From Clostridiales bacterium (GTDB lineage Bacteria > Bacillota > Clostridia > Lachnospirales > JAISYE01): DNA of 40,693 nt. Made by a program: the position numbers and the translations under genes. The DNA lies in the NCBI GenBank assembly GCA_031297485.1, contig JAISYE010000067.1, positions 1 through 40,693 on the forward strand, written 5' to 3'. Below are positions 16,006 to 23,945 of the stretch, piece after piece; position 1 is the first letter of the stretch, and every line of letters starts with the position of its first letter. The notes below the pieces were generated by a model, which was given only the letters and a program-made list of their open reading frames with translations, searched no databases and was not told the origin of the DNA.

Positions 16006-18897
16006 TTACGCTTTCGCGACTTCGCAGAGTCCCTCGCGGAAGGGCACGAAGCCGCTTATGGGGTCGAAGTCCCGCGTTATCAGCTCGTTTGCGTCCGCTT
16101 GCGGCCACCCGTGCAGCAGGTCTATGATACCTGGCTTTATGGTCTCGCTCGTCTTGAGCGTTACGACAATTCCCGTGCCGTTTACCGGAGCCGTGACCCG
16201 CACTTTGTCGCCGTCGCGCAGCCCGCGGGCCAATGCGTCCGACGTGTGCAGCCGCGCTACGGGTTCCGGCATAAAACGGCGCAGCCACGGCAATTCCCGG
16301 TGTTTGGCGTTTGAGTAAAACGGCACGCGGCTGCCCACGACCATAACAAGCGGAAACTTTTCCGCGGTTTCCGGCGTGCTGATAGGGCTGTATACCGGCT
16401 CGCGGTACTTCGGCAGCGGCTCCAGCCCGTTCTCGCGCAGTACCTCGCTCGCGAACTCCACCTTGCCGCTCGGCGTGTCAAACCCCGGTTTGCCGTCACG
16501 CCGCAAAACCCCCAGCTCCCATTTACGGTACTTTGTCCCGCCGCCGCGGATGGGAATTGTAAGCCCGTTGGGGTGAACGCGGCGCAAGTCCTCAAGGGTA
16601 TACTGCTTTGAACCGCCCAGTGTGCGCAAAACCTCACGTATGCACATCTCGTCGCTTGTCTCTCCGCCCCCGAAGAATTCGTCCCTGTAGCCAAGGGCGA
16701 CACCTATGTCGCAGCAAATACGGTAGTCGCTCCGCGCCTCGCCTCGAGGCGGAACAACGGGTTCGCGCAGGAAAATCCTGCGCCCCGCGAAGGTCAGCGG
16801 CGCGCTTCGCTCCAGACTCATCGCCGCCGGCAGCAGCATATCGGCATAGTCGTGAGTCCACGGGTTTTCACGGAAATCCACCGCAACGGTAAAGTCCATA
16901 TTCTTAAACGCTTCCTGATATTCGTGCGTCTGCCCCCACATCATAAGGTTCGCGCCCAGCGCCAGACACGCGCGAATCGCGCCGGTTCTGACGTACTCGG
17001 GAATTGAGTTTATCTGGATGTTCCCGTCAATATCAACGACATCCCACATTTTATGGTACGGCGTGTCAACGCGTAAATGCCGTATCGCGGGATACAGGTC
17101 GAGCCTCGCGAACTTAAACGACGCGCCGGACAAATCAACGTCGAGCGGGTCGTCGGCAATGCGGTGCCCGCCCTCCACGTCAAGGCTGCCTGTAAGCGGC
17201 ACAAGCAGCATCATCGCGCGGTAATTGTCGGTGCCGTTTGTATGATGCGGAAACGCCGACGAGCTTTTTATTGTTATCGGCTTCGTTCTCTCTGCGAGCA
17301 GCGCCCCTGCGGCGGACAGCACCTCGGACGCAACGCCGCATATGGCCGCGGTCTTTTCCAGCGTGTACTCGCTCGCCAGAGCGGCATATTCCTCAAAACC
17401 ATGCGCCCACTTCGCGATAAACTCCTTGTCGTAGTTGCCGCTTTTGATTATCTCATTGGCGAAGAACAGCGCTAAAGCGCCGTCCGTGCCAGGGCGCAGC
17501 TGAATATGCACGTCGGCGAAATTTTCCACCGTGTATGTCACGCGCGGGTCAACGACAATGTACTTTACCGCGCCAAACTCGCGCGCCGTCATCATTCGGT
17601 CCACCTGCCACGCGGCCGAATTAGCGGGGTTGTTGCCCCAGATAATGCACACCGACGTATCCACAATATCGGGGTTGCCCATGCTCGCCGCCATAGTCGC
17701 GCGGCAGTTTATGCCATAGATGAGTTTCGTCGCGATTGCCGTAGCTGTCGCGCAGGTACTCGACTCCGTGCCAAAATTAGGGCTGCCGAACGTGTAGGCG
17801 AGCCGCTGCATAATAGCGCGCGGCTCCTTCGGGTCTCCGGTCATAAACAGCACCTTTTCCGCGCCGTACTTCTCCTTGATGCCGTTAAACCTTTCCGCGA
17901 TTTCGGCGTAGGCTTCCTCCCAGGTTATGCGTTTCCACCTGCTTTTTTCGCCTTTTGGGTTAACGCGCCGCAAGGGGTACAGCAGACGGTCGGGCGCCTC
18001 AATGTCCTGGACCTGCGCAAGCCCCATTGGACATAGCGTTTCGTTACCGTACTCCTCACGGCGTTCCAGCCGCAATATTTTCCCGTCTTTTACAAGGGCT
18101 TTTACTCCGCAGCGAGGTACGTGGTTGCACATTACGCAGTGGCTGTACTTGTACTCCGCGCCTGGAATATCCTCCGGCGGCGCGCTGTTGTTGCGGCGTA
18201 TCCAATCGCGCGAGCGGAACAGGCCGTCCTTTAAATCCTGATAATCCGTGTCGGCGGCGCCGCGCTTTTTTTCTTTGCCCTCAAGCGTGGTGGGGACTAG
18301 CCGGACCGGACCGGAACCTCCGTCGCCTTCGTAACTCTTTGGCAGCAGGCCGGGGTCAAACCCCTCCGGCACAACGTAGTACATGCTTGTCCCTTTGATT
18401 TTTACCGCGCCGTACAGCTTTATATAGCAGTTTATCTCGCTGTCCTTGTCGTCAAGGTCGCCGAATATCCGCGCGTGCGCCGGGCAAAGGGCGACGCAGA
18501 CCGGTTCCTCGTTTCGCGCCAGCTTTTCCTGACACAGCGTGCATTTTTCGGCTTTAAACTTGCCCGCGCTTACCTTGGTCAAGAACCGCTGGCCGTATGG
18601 GCACGCCTTAACGCACGCGCCGCAGCCGATACATTTTTCGTCGTTTGTGAGCACGGGCCCTTCCTGAGAAATGGATGTGGCGCCTGTCGGGCAGACTTTG
18701 TGGCACGGCGAGTCCTCGCAGTGATTGCACATCGTTGAAACATACCGCGTGTGCGAGTCCGCTCCCTCGCCGTACTCTACTATTTTACCCTGGTTGTAGT
18801 CAACGCCGTCGCGCGTGCGGAAATACTGCTTACACGCGACGACGCAGCCGTAACAGCCAGTACATCGCACAAGGTCGATTAGCATTCCGTATTTCAT
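16006..18897 (-). CDS. Fusion of a four-cluster ferredoxin subunit and a molybdopterin oxidoreductase catalytic subunit
   Basis: A 963-residue protein starting MKYGMLIDLVRCTGC (ATG at 18897 with AGGAG before it). Residues 1-160 are a DmsB/PsrB-like electron-transfer module with four 4Fe-4S motifs (C12/15/18/22; C57/60/65/69; C89/92/95/99; C119/122/134/138). After a linker, residues 250-963 are a DmsA/PsrA-like catalytic subunit: N-terminal cluster C254, C257, C263, C289, and a probable Mo-ligand cysteine in ESSTCATA (C382). A C-terminal dinucleotide-binding domain ends the protein. The two parts are normally separate subunits. There is no Tat signal, so it is cytoplasmic, and no membrane anchor gene follows. 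Polysulfide, thiosulfate or S-/N-oxide reduction are possible; substrate unknown. It follows the ABC ATPase by 10 bp, last in its operon. Confidence 0.9.
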   Translation of the reverse strand: MKYGMLIDLVRCTGCYGCVVACKQYFRTRDGVDYNQGKIVEYGEGADSHTRYVSTMCNHCEDSPCHKVCPTGATSISQEGPVLTNDEKCIGCGACVKACPYGQRFLTKVSAGKFKAEKCTLCQEKLARNEEPVCVALCPAHARIFGDLDDKDSEINCYIKLYGAVKIKGTSMYYVVPEGFDPGLLPKSYEGDGGSGPVRLVPTTLEGKEKKRGAADTDYQDLKDGLFRSRDWIRRNNSAPPEDIPGAEYKYSHCVMCNHVPRCGVKALVKDGKILRLERREEYGNETLCPMGLAQVQDIEAPDRLLYPLRRVNPKGEKSRWKRITWEEAYAEIAERFNGIKEKYGAEKVLFMTGDPKEPRAIMQRLAYTFGSPNFGTESSTCATATAIATKLIYGINCRATMAASMGNPDIVDTSVCIIWGNNPANSAAWQVDRMMTAREFGAVKYIVVDPRVTYTVENFADVHIQLRPGTDGALALFFANEIIKSGNYDKEFIAKWAHGFEEYAALASEYTLEKTAAICGVASEVLSAAGALLAERTKPITIKSSSAFPHHTNGTDNYRAMMLLVPLTGSLDVEGGHRIADDPLDVDLSGASFKFARLDLYPAIRHLRVDTPYHKMWDVVDIDGNIQINSIPEYVRTGAIRACLALGANLMMWGQTHEYQEAFKNMDFTVAVDFRENPWTHDYADMLLPAAMSLERSAPLTFAGRRIFLREPVVPPRGEARSDYRICCDIGVALGYRDEFFGGGETSDEMCIREVLRTLGGSKQYTLEDLRRVHPNGLTIPIRGGGTKYRKWELGVLRRDGKPGFDTPSGKVEFASEVLRENGLEPLPKYREPVYSPISTPETAEKFPLVMVVGSRVPFYSNAKHRELPWLRRFMPEPVARLHTSDALARGLRDGDKVRVTAPVNGTGIVVTLKTSETIKPGIIDLLHGWPQADANELITRDFDPISGFVPFREGLCEVAKA

Positions 18898-18907
18898 GTG
18901 ACTTCTC

Positions 18908-19663
18908 CTAAATAACGTAATTATTGCCAATATTAACTCGCGAGATAAACTGCTTCGCCCGTTCTGTTTTCGGCGAGCCAAAGACAGCTTTCGGCGTGCC
19001 TTCCTCTATAACGCTGCCGTCGTCAAGAAACAGTACCTTGTCTGCGATTTCATACACAAAATTCATCTCATGGGAAACGATAATCATTGCGTGCTTGCGC
19101 TCCGCGGCAATTTTTTTGATAACCGACAAAACTTCCGCTATCATCTCAGGGTCTAGGGCACTGGTCGGTTCGTCCAGCAGCAGAGCCTTCGGGTTGAGCG
19201 CAATGCTGCGCGCAATGGCGACACGCTGCTGCTGACCGCCGGAAAGTTTGTCCGGATAATACTCGACGCGGTCGCTAAGCCCGACTTTGTCAAGCAGCTC
19301 GCGGGCGGCGTTTTCAGCCTGGGCTTTCGGAGTTTTGCGCACTGTTATAAGCCCTTCGGTAACATTTTCAAGCGCGGTTTTATACTTAAATAAGTTAAAG
19401 TTTTGAAATACCATCGCGGTATTGCGCCGCATATACATAATGTCCTGCTTAGTGGCCTTGGAAGCGTCAAAGGAGTACTCGTCAAGGCGCATGGCGCCCT
19501 CGTCCGGCATCTCAAGAAAATCGACGCACCTAAGCAGCGTGCTTTTACCACTGCCTGACGCCCCGATTACCGCGACGACCTCGCCGTTTTCGGCCGTCAG
19601 GTCAATGCCTTTAAGAACATGGTGCTTATTAAACCATTTTTGCAGACCCGATAGCTGAAGCAC
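18908..19663 (-). CDS. Polar amino-acid ABC transporter ATP-binding protein (GlnQ-like)
   Basis: A 251-residue ATPase from a GTG start at 19663, chosen because AGGGAGG ends about eight bases upstream; the longer open frame to 19741 has no ribosome site. Walker A GASGSGKST, Q-loop VFQNFNLF, signature LSGGQQQR, Walker B LLLDEPTSALD and switch His in IIVSHEM are all intact. The sequence matches the polar-amino-acid (HisP/GlnQ/TcyC) family. It overlaps the permease gene by 35 bp and precedes the molybdoenzyme by 10 bp, so all are probably one transcript. Given the neighbouring C-S lyase, cystine or another sulfur amino acid is a plausible substrate (inference). Confidence 0.93.
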   Translation of the reverse strand: MLQLSGLQKWFNKHHVLKGIDLTAENGEVVAVIGASGSGKSTLLRCVDFLEMPDEGAMRLDEYSFDASKATKQDIMYMRRNTAMVFQNFNLFKYKTALENVTEGLITVRKTPKAQAENAARELLDKVGLSDRVEYYPDKLSGGQQQRVAIARSIALNPKALLLDEPTSALDPEMIAEVLSVIKKIAAERKHAMIIVSHEMNFVYEIADKVLFLDDGSVIEEGTPKAVFGSPKTERAKQFISRVNIGNNYVI

Positions 19664-21011
19664 TGGCTTCACCTCCCTTTGGCGCCCGCTCGTTGCACTT
19701 AAGGTGCCTTTCCCACATGTTAAGCAGTTTGCTGACCACAAACGTAATCATCCAATAGATAATCGCGAGCGTGACGTACATCTCGAAGTAGCGGTAATCC
19801 ATCTGACTCAGCAGCTGGCCCTTACGTGTCATTTCCACGACGGACACGGTAAAAGCAAGGCTTGTGCCCTTAATCATACTGATATACGCGTTGCCGAGGC
19901 TGGGCAGCGCGATAACCAGCGACTCCGGTATAATTATGCGCCGCAAGGTCTGCCACGTACTCATGCCGATACTGTGCGCGGCTTCAATCTGCCCTTTGTC
20001 AACCGCTTGAATTGCCGCGCGGATGGCTTCCGACGAGTACGCCGCGTCGTTTAAGGCAAGGGCCACAAGCGCGAAGGTAATACGAGGGATTTCGTTAATA
20101 AACGCCGTGTCGGCGCCGAGAGCCTTAAGCGCCATCGGTATGCCGTACAGCGTGGCGTAAAGCTGAATAACAATCGGCGTGCCGCGCGTAAACGAAACAT
20201 ATGCCGACGCGATATGGCGCGCCACCGGCACGCGCTTCACCTTAACAATCGCCACAATAAACGCCACGAGAAGGCTGGCGAACATCGAAACCGTAGCGAT
20301 ATACAGCGTAATCGGCAGATATGCGAGTATAGGGGGAATGCGTTCGAAAATCAGCAGCGCATCAAACATCGGCGAACTTTTGTAGCGCAGGCCGGCGCTT
20401 TCGTTTAACAAAATCGTGCCGAGCCGCTGCGCCGAAAAGGTCCAACGCGCGTCCCCAAGCGCTTCAAAATCGGCTTTTGCCTGAAGCGCGGTTTTATACT
20501 TTTCATCGTCCGGACTGCCGTCCTTTTGGGTGAATCCGGCGGGGTCCGGCTCCGTAAACGTGAATTGCACTATACTGTCCGTTTTGACGTATGTACCCGG
20601 AACGTTGACGAAGCCGTATTTGTCGTCGGTGTGAATATAGAACCCTGTGCCGGTGAACTTAACGTACTCGCTTTTCCCTTCAAACTCACGGGTCGAGCTG
20701 TTGTACACCTGCAAATAGTAGTCGCCCGACAGCCGGTCTGCTAACCCGCAGGCCGACAGGGACAGCGCGGCGGCAATCATTACGAGCGCCGCCCGAATCC
20801 AACCGCGGGGGCGGCCGGAATTTTCGCCGCCTAAGGGTGATTTGTCCGTTGCCGCGCCCAAGAGACAACCCGCCGTTAGCTTGTTCGCCGGGTTCTTTAT
20901 TGTGCCCGCCCGAAAATTTTGAAACCTGCCGGGTCCCGGGCAGGTTTCAACGCTGGTTCCGCGCGGCGGGACTTCTGACGCGAAACCTTTTGCTGCTTTA
21001 ATTGCGCTCAT
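19629..21011 (-). CDS. Amino-acid ABC permease with an N-terminal lipobox-bearing extra domain
   Basis: The 460-residue product is about twice the usual length for this permease family. The C-terminal ~230 residues are a standard polar-amino-acid permease with the EAA loop EAAHSIGMSTWQTLRRIIIPE-type motif. Before it is a hydrophobic segment ending in a lipobox (ALSLSAC) and a ~130-residue beta-rich domain (GTGFYIHTDD..., VPGTYVKTDSIVQFTFTE) resembling small lipoprotein folds. The first ~75 residues are odd: residues 38-65 are encoded by a dispersed repeat and residues ~21-31 by a perfect hairpin. The ATG at 21011 follows the binding-protein stop by 21 bp with a weak GGAG; no better start was found, although a signal peptide this far from the N-terminus is abnormal. 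Confidence 0.82.
   Translation of the reverse strand: MSAIKAAKGFASEVPPRGTSVETCPGPGRFQNFRAGTIKNPANKLTAGCLLGAATDKSPLGGENSGRPRGWIRAALVMIAAALSLSACGLADRLSGDYYLQVYNSSTREFEGKSEYVKFTGTGFYIHTDDKYGFVNVPGTYVKTDSIVQFTFTEPDPAGFTQKDGSPDDEKYKTALQAKADFEALGDARWTFSAQRLGTILLNESAGLRYKSSPMFDALLIFERIPPILAYLPITLYIATVSMFASLLVAFIVAIVKVKRVPVARHIASAYVSFTRGTPIVIQLYATLYGIPMALKALGADTAFINEIPRITFALVALALNDAAYSSEAIRAAIQAVDKGQIEAAHSIGMSTWQTLRRIIIPESLVIALPSLGNAYISMIKGTSLAFTVSVVEMTRKGQLLSQMDYRYFEMYVTLAIIYWMITFVVSKLLNMWERHLKCNERAPKGGEASASAIGSAKMV
20817..20896 (-). repeat. R1-type composite repeat inside the permease reading frame
   Basis: Read on the minus strand: GAACCCGGCGAACAAG (R1 left end), a degenerate 23-nt unit (CTAACGGCGGG...), CGCGG, a second degenerate unit (CAACGGACAAATCACCC...) and GGCGAAAATTCC (R1 right end). 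The same arrangement is intergenic at 22093-22186 and 23810-23925. Here it is read through as residues about 38-65 of the permease. Confidence 0.75.
20919..20950 (-). promoter_or_regulatory. Perfect 12-bp hairpin early in the permease frame
   Basis: TTGAAACCTGCC (20919-20930) and GGCAGGTTTCAA (20939-20950) are exact complements with an 8-nt loop, followed on the minus strand by AATTTT. A stem-loop between binding-protein and permease genes commonly stabilises or terminates the upstream mRNA so that more binding protein is made; this may be one, lying just inside the annotated permease start. Confidence 0.55.
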
Positions 21012-21032
21012 TATCCAATCCCTGCTCCGCCT

Positions 21033-21953
21033 TTAATTGTTAAACCACTCAGGCAGGCCGTCCTCGCCGAACCACTTTATAGCAAGCTCGCGGATTGTAC
21101 CGCTTTCACGCAGAGTAATAATCGCTTCATCAACCGCGTCGGCAAGGGCCTGACCGTCTTCTGTTTTAGGATAGATATACCATCCGAGCGGGTCCTCAAT
21201 CTGCTGCGCTTCCTCGTCCGGGAGGCTGACAATACGCAGCGACTCGAATTGTTCCGGGTAGCTTTGGCGGCGGATTTTCAACCCCCAGTACTCCGAAAAT
21301 GCGAAGTCCACAACGCCGTTAATTAAATCCTCAAACCCCACCGCTCCGTCGATACCGCTTGTCACCGCGATAATCGGATTATCCGGGTGCTCCTTGTTAT
21401 ATGTGTCAACAAAAATATCCGAATACAGCCCGGACCCGGAGACATAAACCTTTTTGCCGCCCAGGTCGTTAACGGAGTTTATTGCTGTGTCGTCAATGCG
21501 CGTAACAATAACCTGGCCGTTAAAGGTATAGGGTTCCTTGCCGAACAGCCACTGGGCTTCGCGTTCCGGCTTCTTGGTGATATTGTTTACGCCCATTTGG
21601 TACAGTCCCGCGTTAATCCCTGTGAAAATCGCGGGGAAATCGGTTACTTGAAACTCGAATTCGTACTGCGGCAGCAGTTTGTCTACCTCGGCGATAACGT
21701 CCCGGTCATAGCCTATATAGTTCTCGCTGCCGTCTTCTTGATAGGAGTACGGTTTTGGGCCGCCGGAGTTGCCGATCAGGATTTTGGTGACATTAACGGG
21801 TTCTTCCGCCGGAGCGGAACTCTCGGCGGGGGGCGCGCTGGCCGTGGCCGACGGCGCGGCGCCGCTGCAGGACGCAAGCGCGAAGATTGCGGCAAGCGCG
21901 AGCAGAATTGCTAAACTGTGGGGGCGAACTGTGTTCGCCAGTAACTTTTTCAT
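21033..21953 (-). CDS. Amino-acid ABC transporter substrate-binding lipoprotein
   Basis: A 306-residue family 3 binding protein. A lipoprotein signal peptide ends in the lipobox ALASC, then a low-complexity Ala/Ser/Pro linker (about 32-50), then the bilobal SBP_bac_3 domain with the family pattern YIGYDRDVIAEV, a central VNNITKKPEREAQW stretch and C-terminal LRESGTIRELAIKWFG. It should capture a polar amino acid outside the membrane for the adjacent permease and ATPase. The ATG at 21953 has an excellent GAGGAGG. It is separated from the C-S lyase gene by a 236-bp gap with a dispersed repeat and a long inverted repeat (CCGCGGAC at 21977 with GTCCGCGG at 22060), so it may have its own promoter. 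Confidence 0.93.
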   Translation of the reverse strand: MKKLLANTVRPHSLAILLALAAIFALASCSGAAPSATASAPPAESSAPAEEPVNVTKILIGNSGGPKPYSYQEDGSENYIGYDRDVIAEVDKLLPQYEFEFQVTDFPAIFTGINAGLYQMGVNNITKKPEREAQWLFGKEPYTFNGQVIVTRIDDTAINSVNDLGGKKVYVSGSGLYSDIFVDTYNKEHPDNPIIAVTSGIDGAVGFEDLINGVVDFAFSEYWGLKIRRQSYPEQFESLRIVSLPDEEAQQIEDPLGWYIYPKTEDGQALADAVDEAIITLRESGTIRELAIKWFGEDGLPEWFNN

Positions 21954-22092
21954 GGTTATCCTCCTCTTATTTTATACCGCGGACGGTCAAAGTCACAGCC
22001 CTGTTACACTCAGTGTCCGCCCAGGCAGGCCTCGCGTTTACACAGAGGCGACATCGCCTGTCCGCGGGGCGCGGGCGAAAAAAAACCAACCG

Positions 22093-22186
22093 CAAAGAAC
22101 CCTGCGGACAAGCTAACGTTGGGTTGTCCTTTAGGCGCGAAGCGCCGTAATAGCTTCGCGAAAACTCCAAATTCCGGTATGGTAAA
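22093..22186. repeat. R1-type hairpin repeat between the C-S lyase and binding-protein genes
   Basis: Starts AAAGAACCCTGCGGACAAG, then a degenerate 23-nt unit (CTAACGTTGGGTTGTCC...), GGCGC-GAA-GCGCC (a perfect hairpin carrying GCGAAGC), GCTTCGCGAA and AATTCCGG. Same order of modules as at 11572, with an inserted 23-nt unit. Confidence 0.7.
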
Positions 22187-22189
22187 TTT

Positions 22190-23320
22190 TCAGACATTCG
22201 TATCCACCGCCTTTACTATTCTGTCTATAGCCTCACTAAGCCTCGCGCGGCTTGTCGCAAAGTTTACGCGGACGAACCCTTCGCCGCCGCCGAAATCCGC
22301 GCCGCCTGCCAGCGCGACCTTCGCGTTGTCCCTCAGGAATTTTACTGTGTCGCCAAGCCTATATTCCGTAAGGTCAACCCATTGCAGAAACGTCGCCTCG
22401 TTGTTGGTAAGCCGGCATTTCGGCAGGCGCGCGCGAAACTCGCGCCGCAAAAAATCCCGGTTCCCGCGCAGATGATTGAGCTGCTCCTTTTTCCACTCGT
22501 CGCAGCGTTCGCTGAACGCGCCCGCAATCGCGGCGGCGTTAAGCCCGCTGACACCGCCGCGTCCAAAGGCGCGTTTAACTGTGCCGCGCAGCGTCTCGTC
22601 CGGCACAACGGCTATCGCGCCGCGAATCCCGGGCATGTTGCAGACCTTGCCCGCCGCAATCAGCGTCACCGAATTCGGCTCAATGTCGAACCAGGGCGTG
22701 TGCTTGCCGTCAAAGACAAGCTCACAGTGTATTTCGTCCGATATTGTGACTAACCCGCGGCGGCGCGCAAAGTCCGCCAGAGCGGAGAGTTCGTCCCGGG
22801 TATAAACATACCCGATGGGGTTGTGGGGGTTGCACAGAAAAAACGTGCCCGCGCCCGCGGATTTAGCGGTCAATGCGTCAAAATCACAGCGATACGCCAG
22901 CGTACCGTTCTCCCTTGTCTCGCTCAGCCTGGCGCGGTGGGCGCGTCTGCCGGCCCGTTCCGGCGCCGTAAGCATCAGCGAGTAACCGGGTTCCGCGACC
23001 AGCACGCCGCCCTCCGCAATACACGCCAGAGTCTCGAAGGCAGGGACAATCCCCGGAATAGGTACAAGCCACTCCCGCGGCACTGTCAGCCCGAACTTGC
23101 GGCTGTACCAGTCCGACACGATGCCGAGCAGGCCGAAGTCGTTCCAACCATAGCCCAATGTCGGCATGGAGCCGGTAAGCTCATTAATCGCGTCCAGCAC
23201 AGGCGGCGCCGTAGGCCAATCCGCGTCGGCAATCCCCATGCCGATTGTCCCCTCCGGTATGGTGTCCCACTTTATTGACGCTGTCCCCCGCCGTTCGGCG
23301 AGCTTTTCAAAAAACGACAT
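22190..23320 (-). CDS. patB: PatB/MalY-type PLP-dependent C-S beta-lyase (aminotransferase fold)
   Basis: A 376-residue fold-type I enzyme from the ATG at 23320 (AAGGAG seven bases upstream). Family marks: N-terminal SIKWDTIPEGTIGMGIADADW (the MalY/PatB signature region), GYGWND, CNPHNPIG (163-170), the PLP-contacting aspartate in SDEIHCEL (194-201), the Schiff-base lysine K225 in AAGKVCNMPGIRG and the C-terminal arginine in FVRVNFA. Such enzymes cleave cystathionine or cystine to pyruvate, ammonia and a thiol. The lysine motif AAGKVCN is unusual (SKTFN is common), so transaminase activity is not excluded. It is the first gene of the minus-strand cluster leading to the amino-acid importer. 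Confidence 0.88.
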   Translation of the reverse strand: MSFFEKLAERRGTASIKWDTIPEGTIGMGIADADWPTAPPVLDAINELTGSMPTLGYGWNDFGLLGIVSDWYSRKFGLTVPREWLVPIPGIVPAFETLACIAEGGVLVAEPGYSLMLTAPERAGRRAHRARLSETRENGTLAYRCDFDALTAKSAGAGTFFLCNPHNPIGYVYTRDELSALADFARRRGLVTISDEIHCELVFDGKHTPWFDIEPNSVTLIAAGKVCNMPGIRGAIAVVPDETLRGTVKRAFGRGGVSGLNAAAIAGAFSERCDEWKKEQLNHLRGNRDFLRREFRARLPKCRLTNNEATFLQWVDLTEYRLGDTVKFLRDNAKVALAGGADFGGGEGFVRVNFATSRARLSEAIDRIVKAVDTNV

Positions 23321-23352
23321 CCAAATCGCTCCTTCAGGGATGTGTGAATAAC

Positions 23353-23409
23353 ATATATGACATATATTTATTATATGCGCAGTGTAATACAAAGAGGAAA
23401 GTTTGTCAA
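23353..23409 (-). promoter_or_regulatory. Promoter and palindromic operator-like site before the C-S lyase gene
   Basis: On the minus strand TTGACA (23409-23404) and TACACT (23386-23381) are 17 bp apart; a second -10-like TATAAT is at 23375-23370. Downstream, the perfect palindrome ATATATG-A-CATATAT (23353-23367) sits between the promoter and the ribosome site, where a repressor would block transcription. The operator is an inference from symmetry only. Confidence 0.5.
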
Positions 23410-23514
23410 GAGAAAAAAATCGGCAGATGTCAGGGAAAGAAGTTTAAGTCTATATCAGAAGCGCAAAATACAGCGCAAAAAATTTAAGGTCTGTGTCTAT
23501 TCAGAGGCGTAAGA

Positions 23515-23925
23515 TAGTTGTCCGTCGGTTCTTTAATGAGCGCGCGCGAAGCGCAAGAAGGGGTCTGGGGATGAAATCCCCAGCGGGGTTTGGGGCCAAC
23601 GAACAAACCATCGTTAGACCCCTAACGGTGAACTGTCCGTTGGTTTTAAGGTTTTGACCTTTCCCAAGCCTTAAATTCGCGCCAATGGGGTCAACCCGCC
23701 CGTTTGCCACTAACGGTGATTACGAATATGCTCGCGCAGGTTTCGCCTATAGGCATAGCAGGGGAGGGTGAGGCTTGAAAAATGAGTTTGGAATTTTCGC
23801 CTCAAAGAGCGCGGCGAAAACGGCCTAACGGTAATTTGCCCGTTGCCGCGCCCAACGGACAACCCTAACGGTGAACTGTCCGTCGGGTTTTTCGCCAGGT
23901 TCTTTAGTGTGATAGTCACTGAGAT
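23515..23925. repeat. Composite dispersed repeat (R2 plus R1 mosaics) before the response-regulator 3' end
   Basis: The first half (23515-23720) is the reverse-orientation R2 mosaic: GCGCGCGAAGCGC, AAGAAGGGGTCTGGGG, CCCCAGCGGGG and 23-nt units at 23596-23618 and 23621-23643. The second half (about 23810-23925) is an R1-type composite with units at 23824-23846 and 23864-23886, between GGAATTTTCGCC and GGTTCTTTA ends. The part at 23735-23800 resembles 35330-35375 (CGCCTATAGGCATAGCAGG versus CGCCTATAGGTATAGTAGG), i.e. the end of the rhamnosidase gene, suggesting a copied or captured flank. Together with the promoter at 23353 this explains the 23321-23945 gap. Confidence 0.8.
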
Positions 23926-23945
23926 TCTTTGCCGCGAACATAGGT

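Noticed and set aside
23353-23409. Riboswitch (for example SAM or cysteine-type) upstream of the C-S lyase
   Set aside because: The leader is under 100 nt and shows only a short AT palindrome; none of the conserved cores I know is visible.
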